Of a stretch of 64,000 nucleotides of DNA, positions 56,401-61,900 are shown in pieces. The position numbers and the translations under genes are program-made. The stretch lies in NCBI GenBank assembly GCA_019925795.1, contig CM034313.1, positions 82,677,663 through 82,741,662 of the forward strand. Direction: 5' to 3'. The stretch's first letter is position 1. Every line of letters begins with the position of its first letter. The DNA comes from Dendrobium chrysotoxum. Taxonomy: Eukaryota > Streptophyta > Magnoliopsida > Asparagales > Orchidaceae. The notes under the pieces are model-generated. The model searched no databases. It was not told the DNA's origin and was given only the letters and a program-made list of their open reading frames with translations.

Positions 56401-58900
56401 CAATTTTCTTCCCGATCTCTGGTCCTGAAATAAACAACAAGTAGGGTTAAATTCTTGACAATTATGGTCACTGGTAAGTTTTTGTATAAATATTAGGTTT
56501 GTGGGATAATTGAGGTACGTGGAGCATATTTTTCAGAGTGAGGGAGATAAGGGTATGTCTCCTTGGCCTGCTACTATGGTAAGAGAACCATCAGTAGTAA
56601 TGATTTTCTTGTCACTTGGGCAAAGAGTATAGTTTATAAAGTGGGTAATAGAGTGTGTCAAGTGATCTGTGGCTCCTGAGTCAATGATCCATACTTATTT
56701 CAAATGATTTCTAGAGGCACTTAATCTAATGGATATAGAAAATTAACCTGAAAGTGCAAGAGAAGAAGATGCATGTTGTTTTTCAAGGGATACCAAAAGT
56801 TATTTTAGTTTATCAATATCTTCTTTATTGAGATCTCTGAAGCTGGACTGCGTTTCTGGGTTAGGTTGATTTGTTATAGTGCTTGCTTGTGATGTGCTTT
56901 TTTGTCTACTTCTTTGATTTCACTTCTTACTTGGGGGCTTTCCATGTATCTTCCAGCATGTCTCCTTTGTGTTTCTTGATTTCTTATAATAACTGCACCA
57001 AAGAGAGTCTTTGTCTTTAGGTTTTGAGGAATCTTTGTCTTTTTCTTCCATGGTGCCTCTTTGGTTGACACCATTATTGAACCTTACACTACCTTTGGCT
57101 CTAGCATTATCCCTCGTCGGCTTTCCTCAGCACGAATGAGAGAAATGGTCTCGTTTAATGAAGGTGTCTTTTCCAAGGGTCTGAACTCAAACATGATCAA
57201 ACACCGCATTTAATCATGCAAGAAAGTCATACACTTTATCTTTCTCAATAAAATTTTTCAGGATAGCAGCATCTTCTGTCTCTATGTATCTGTAGTGATC
57301 AAGTTCTTGCCACAAGTTTTGAAGGAGAGTGGCATGTTCTATTACAGTTTTGATTCATTGTTTTGTGCTTCCCACCTTGGCCTTAATTTCAAAGATCTGG
57401 GCAGCATCCTGAGCCTTTGAGAAGGCTTGCCTGGCGGCATCCCATATGTCTTTTGCAATAGATAGGAACATAAAAGTATCACTAATTTATGGAGTCATGA
57501 AATTCCACAATCATGACATAATCATGGAGTCCGCTTCATTCCATGCCCAAAAATTAGGATCTCCTTCTTTTGGTCCTACCCCAAGGAGGTTATTCAACTT
57601 TCCTTTCCCTTTCAAGTAGTTCTTCACAAATTGAGACCACTTCAAGTAATTCTTCTCATTTAAGTGATAGGAAGGTTGCATATTTTGGAGATCTCCTCTT
57701 CCTTGGTGCATCATAGTGTTATCCATTTGGTCAAAAATTTGGGAGGAATTTGCTTAAGACATTGTGGCTGCAAATGATAGAGATGAAGGCTATATCAAGC
57801 AGGCAGTAATGAAGGCTCTGTTGGTTATAGATAGGTTAACAACAAGGGAAGGCCGGCAATGAAGGCACAACAGTACAAAACACTCAAAATTCTAGCAATG
57901 ACAATGAAGGCTTTGATGCCATGTTAAATTCAGAGAATTGGAAAAGGAGAAGGCTTAATTTTATTGCACAAAACTATCCCTATTTATAGATCTATACAAG
58001 ATAACTTAATAAAGAAACAAATAATTACAAAATCATGCATAATCGCTCTAATATAATCCTTCCTAAATCAGCCAACTAAATAGAAGGAGATCTGCGTGAT
58101 CCAGGTGAGCCTCCCATGGATTCCCATTCTAGCCGTGAGATCAAAATGCCAAGGGACAGTTGGGATTTAACAGGTGAGTCTCCCACGGATTCCCATCCTA
58201 GTCGTGGGATTAAAATTCCAAGGGACGGCTAGGATTTAATAATGGATTTCTTATTTTTAATTATGATTTATCTCTTGTGTTTATTTATTTCTTTATAAAG
58301 CTACATCTTTTCTATAATTTATTTTATCTGTCGAATAATGTACATCTACTTTTTACCTCATTTCTTGTTCTTGATTGGCTACTTTTTTCCCTCTTTTCTT
58401 AGCAAGCCAGTGGCGTGAACCAACCTCTTCTAACCAGTGAACTTGGAACCTTGGTATGTAGTTTTTAAATTGTCAATTCCAGGGGATTTCACTTTGCTGT
58501 TGATACTATGATAGCATAAAACTTGTTAATTCGGCTGCAGTTTGTTTTCTTTACTGGTGGAATTGTATTCCTAACACTTATTATCAATGGGTCAACCACC
58601 CAGTTCCTCTTGCACCTTTTGGCTATGGATAAGCTATCAGCGGCCAAGGTTAGTCTGTAACATTGAAAGTGATACGACTGCATTCCTATTATCAAGTATG
58701 TTGTTCAAGTACGTAGGAATCAACTCATTTTAGACTATTTTTATCCCCATTTTATTATTTTATTACATTTGTACTTTGATTATTTTCTCTTAGGCTATTA
58801 AAATTTCTGAAACTGGACTGAAGCATGAAAAATGGATTTGTGACTTCATTGTTCCCAATTGCTTTTGCTTTGGGTATTTCTAACAACCACACACACACAT

Positions 58901-58987
<87 letters not shown>

Positions 58988-61900
58988 CGCTGCACTATGC
59001 CACTGGATATAACACATGTTCTTCTTCGTTGCTAGCATAGGCGACCATTTATGGTATTGCTTTTGAGTTTATTTTTTAGCATAAAGAAGAATTTTGAATA
59101 TGGCGACCTTTTCAGCACTTTCAACGGTGTTGTAATTCCAAATCCATCAATCACTTCTAATACTATCTCAGTAAAGCTGCTTGACAAAAATTGTAATCAA
59201 TTATTGACTCTTTGGAGGGGGTTATTAGATTAGTCAGGCATAAATAGATATTAAGTTTCTAATGCCAAAATTTATGAGATTTTAAATGCAAATTTTTTAA
59301 AGACACTCCTGTTGGCCTAAAATACCAAGTTTCCTCTTTGTTCTCTCTCCTTAAAAAACACTAAACAGGCTACCCCTCTTTATAAACTCCAATTAATCAC
59401 TTTATGATTTATTGTAGCTATGAATCATATTAAGCAGATGAATATGTTATTATAATTTCTATATGGGGTTATTCTATGCATGAAATAGTTAAATCTTAAA
59501 ATGATGTTGCTAGGTTTTTTTATTAATTTTTTTAACTTAAAGTTTTGAACTACTTATATTAACGCTTTTAGTGGCTTGGTGGTTGGCATATTTGGCATTC
59601 AGCTTGTGTTACCGGTTCAATATCTTTGAAGGCAAAAGTTTTTTTGTAAATTATTGTGGCCCGACATAATTTTTATACTTATATGAAGATTCAAGTTGGT
59701 GGCTACACATTGCCTCCATACTTGGGAACATGATTTCGAGCCCTAGGGACGGAGTATTGAAAATTGGAGGATATAGTCCCTAAGTGTGGCCTAAAATAAT
59801 AATAATAATACAATAACAATAACATCATGCCTTTATCCCACTACATGGGGCAGCAGCATGAATCTTTTTTCTTTATTGTGTTCGGCTAAGAGAATAAATC
59901 TAATAAAAAAGGTAATTTTTAATACTTTCTAACCAAGTCTTTTTCGGTTTACCTCTACCTTTTTTATCAAATGTCAAATCTAATATATCTACTCTTCTAA
60001 CCGGTTCATTGGAAGGCCGAAGTTTTATGTAAGAAAACAATTTAAGGCGACTCTCTCTAATCTTATCTGCCATTGGAGTTACTCCAACCTTTTCACATAT
60101 ATACTCATTTCACTTTCCGTCTCTAAAAGTAAAGCCACTTATCCACCTGAGCATCCTCATCTCTGCAACACTTAACTTCATTTTATGATGCTCTTTTAAT
60201 GGCCAACGTTCTGCACCATAAAACACTACAGGTTTGACCACCATTTTATAGAATTTTCCCTTAAGTTTGAGGGGTACTTTTCTATTACACAACAAACCCG
60301 ATGCATTCCTCCACTTCAACCAAAAAATAAATAAATAAATAAAAAGCTAAATCCATCTTATGCAGCCAATAATTATAAAAATAGTTGGTTTTTGGTTGAA
60401 CCCAACTAATATTTTTTACTTTCTTTGGCTGAGTGGAATTAATATATTGATTGAATTTCTTTGAGCCATTGGCTGAAACCATTGCTTGTATAGGCTATAG
60501 ATTTGAGATGACTTGAGTGAATGTAGTTGTAGTCCTAGAATAAAAAAATTGACTTGGAAAAATCTTTTAACATTTCATAAATCCCTTGAAAATGCTGTAA
60601 AATATCAAAAGATCTCCAAGCTTGATAATGTGGTTAATCTTTTATATCCTTAAATATGAAGGGCAATGTATAGGCTCTCCACACCAATTGTAACCTCATT
60701 GTTTGACCAACATCCCACCTCTTCACTTTTCTTCTTTTTTGGCATGCTCTTATCCCTTCTTATTTGGCGGTTGTTGTGATGAGTGACAAGTGTTGAGGGC
60801 CTTTTTCACGAGAAATATGTATCCAAATAAGTTTCTTGTTTTTATGTGAGGTGGTGGGAGCCTCTTTGTGAAAGAAAACACTCTACTTATTGAGGCTTTA
60901 GGGAGGTTGTGGAAGCTTTTGGTTTGATGGTGACTAGATACCTTTGGGTGCCCTTATAGACTCCTCTTTTTTTTTTTGCATTGTTATTTTTTAATCGATT
61001 CTCTTGTGAGCCAAACAATACCAATTTAACATAATTTTCATTATGGAATAAGCTTTTAAATCTCTGTTGATTTTTTTCGTAGATGTTGTTAGTCCCAAAA
61101 TTTTAAAAGATTAAGCATTTTTTAAACTTCAAAATTCTTATGCTTGGGGAAAACTCACAAGAAGCCTCATCTAGACTAACTTCATGCATTTATTTTTTCC
61201 ATTTTTGTATTTTTTGGTCTTTCTTTAAATGCTTACTTTTAAATTTGTTCTTTCTGGAGTGAGCCACTCTCAAAGTTGATCCTATCAACCCAATTCGACT
61301 ATAAGTTGGTGTGCAAAAAAAGTTTTATTGTTTGCAAAAATATTATAGTTGACTAGTCGTTCCTTGTATAACTTCTAATGGCTAGTTCAAGGAAAAGACT
61401 AAAATTTTGCCATTTTATTTTCGCATATTTGTTATTCAACCGATTTTTATTATCAAAATTTGAAAATGGTTTTTAGTAATATAGTCCTATAGTCCATTTT
61501 GGTGTCCTCGTCATCATCCTAATAAACTGTCCCAACTATTTGTCTATTATGCATGGTGCTTAAATTGTTGTGAACATAAGAAAGAAGTTCATGGAACTTA
61601 GTCTCAAGGAACATTTTTTTTTTCATCCTTATCATCATATCAAAATTGTGTATGGGGTTTTGCGTAAAATTGATGTTCTATTTCTTTCTTCCAAAAAAAA
61701 AAAAGAAGTAATCTTATTTTGCAGTTTGTGTAATATTGGCTCTTAAACCCTTCATTATATTTCAGTTTACCTCTTTATGGTATACTTCCTTTAGTCAATC
61801 CAGTTCTCATGACATTACATTTGCATGGTTGAAGATTCGTATTTTGAACTACACAAAATATGAAATGTTAAAGAAGTCTTCGGACGCGTATAATGATCTC

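Larger units (their letters stand above)
53275..58241 (-). mobile_element. Ty1/copia LTR retrotransposon, structurally complete but dead (antisense)
   Basis: 4,967 bp with LTRs of 322 bp (53275-53596) and 320 bp (57922-58241). Minus-strand order: 5' LTR, primer site TGGCATCAAAGCC (a two-transition variant of the iMet site), gag, integrase, RT, RNase H, polypurine tract TTTGAGGGGGAG (about 53597-53610), 3' LTR. Flanks atggt (53270-53274) and atgga (58242-58246) fit a 5-bp duplication with one change. Several stops and frameshifts; older than the chromovirus by its LTR divergence and coding decay. Confidence 0.93.
46186..58402 (+). other. 12,217-bp intron of the antiporter gene
   Basis: Phase-0 intron between exons g and h. 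46186-48010 is intron-like DNA with (TA)n at 47511-47540 and no recognisable element. The rest is described separately. Confidence 0.85.
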
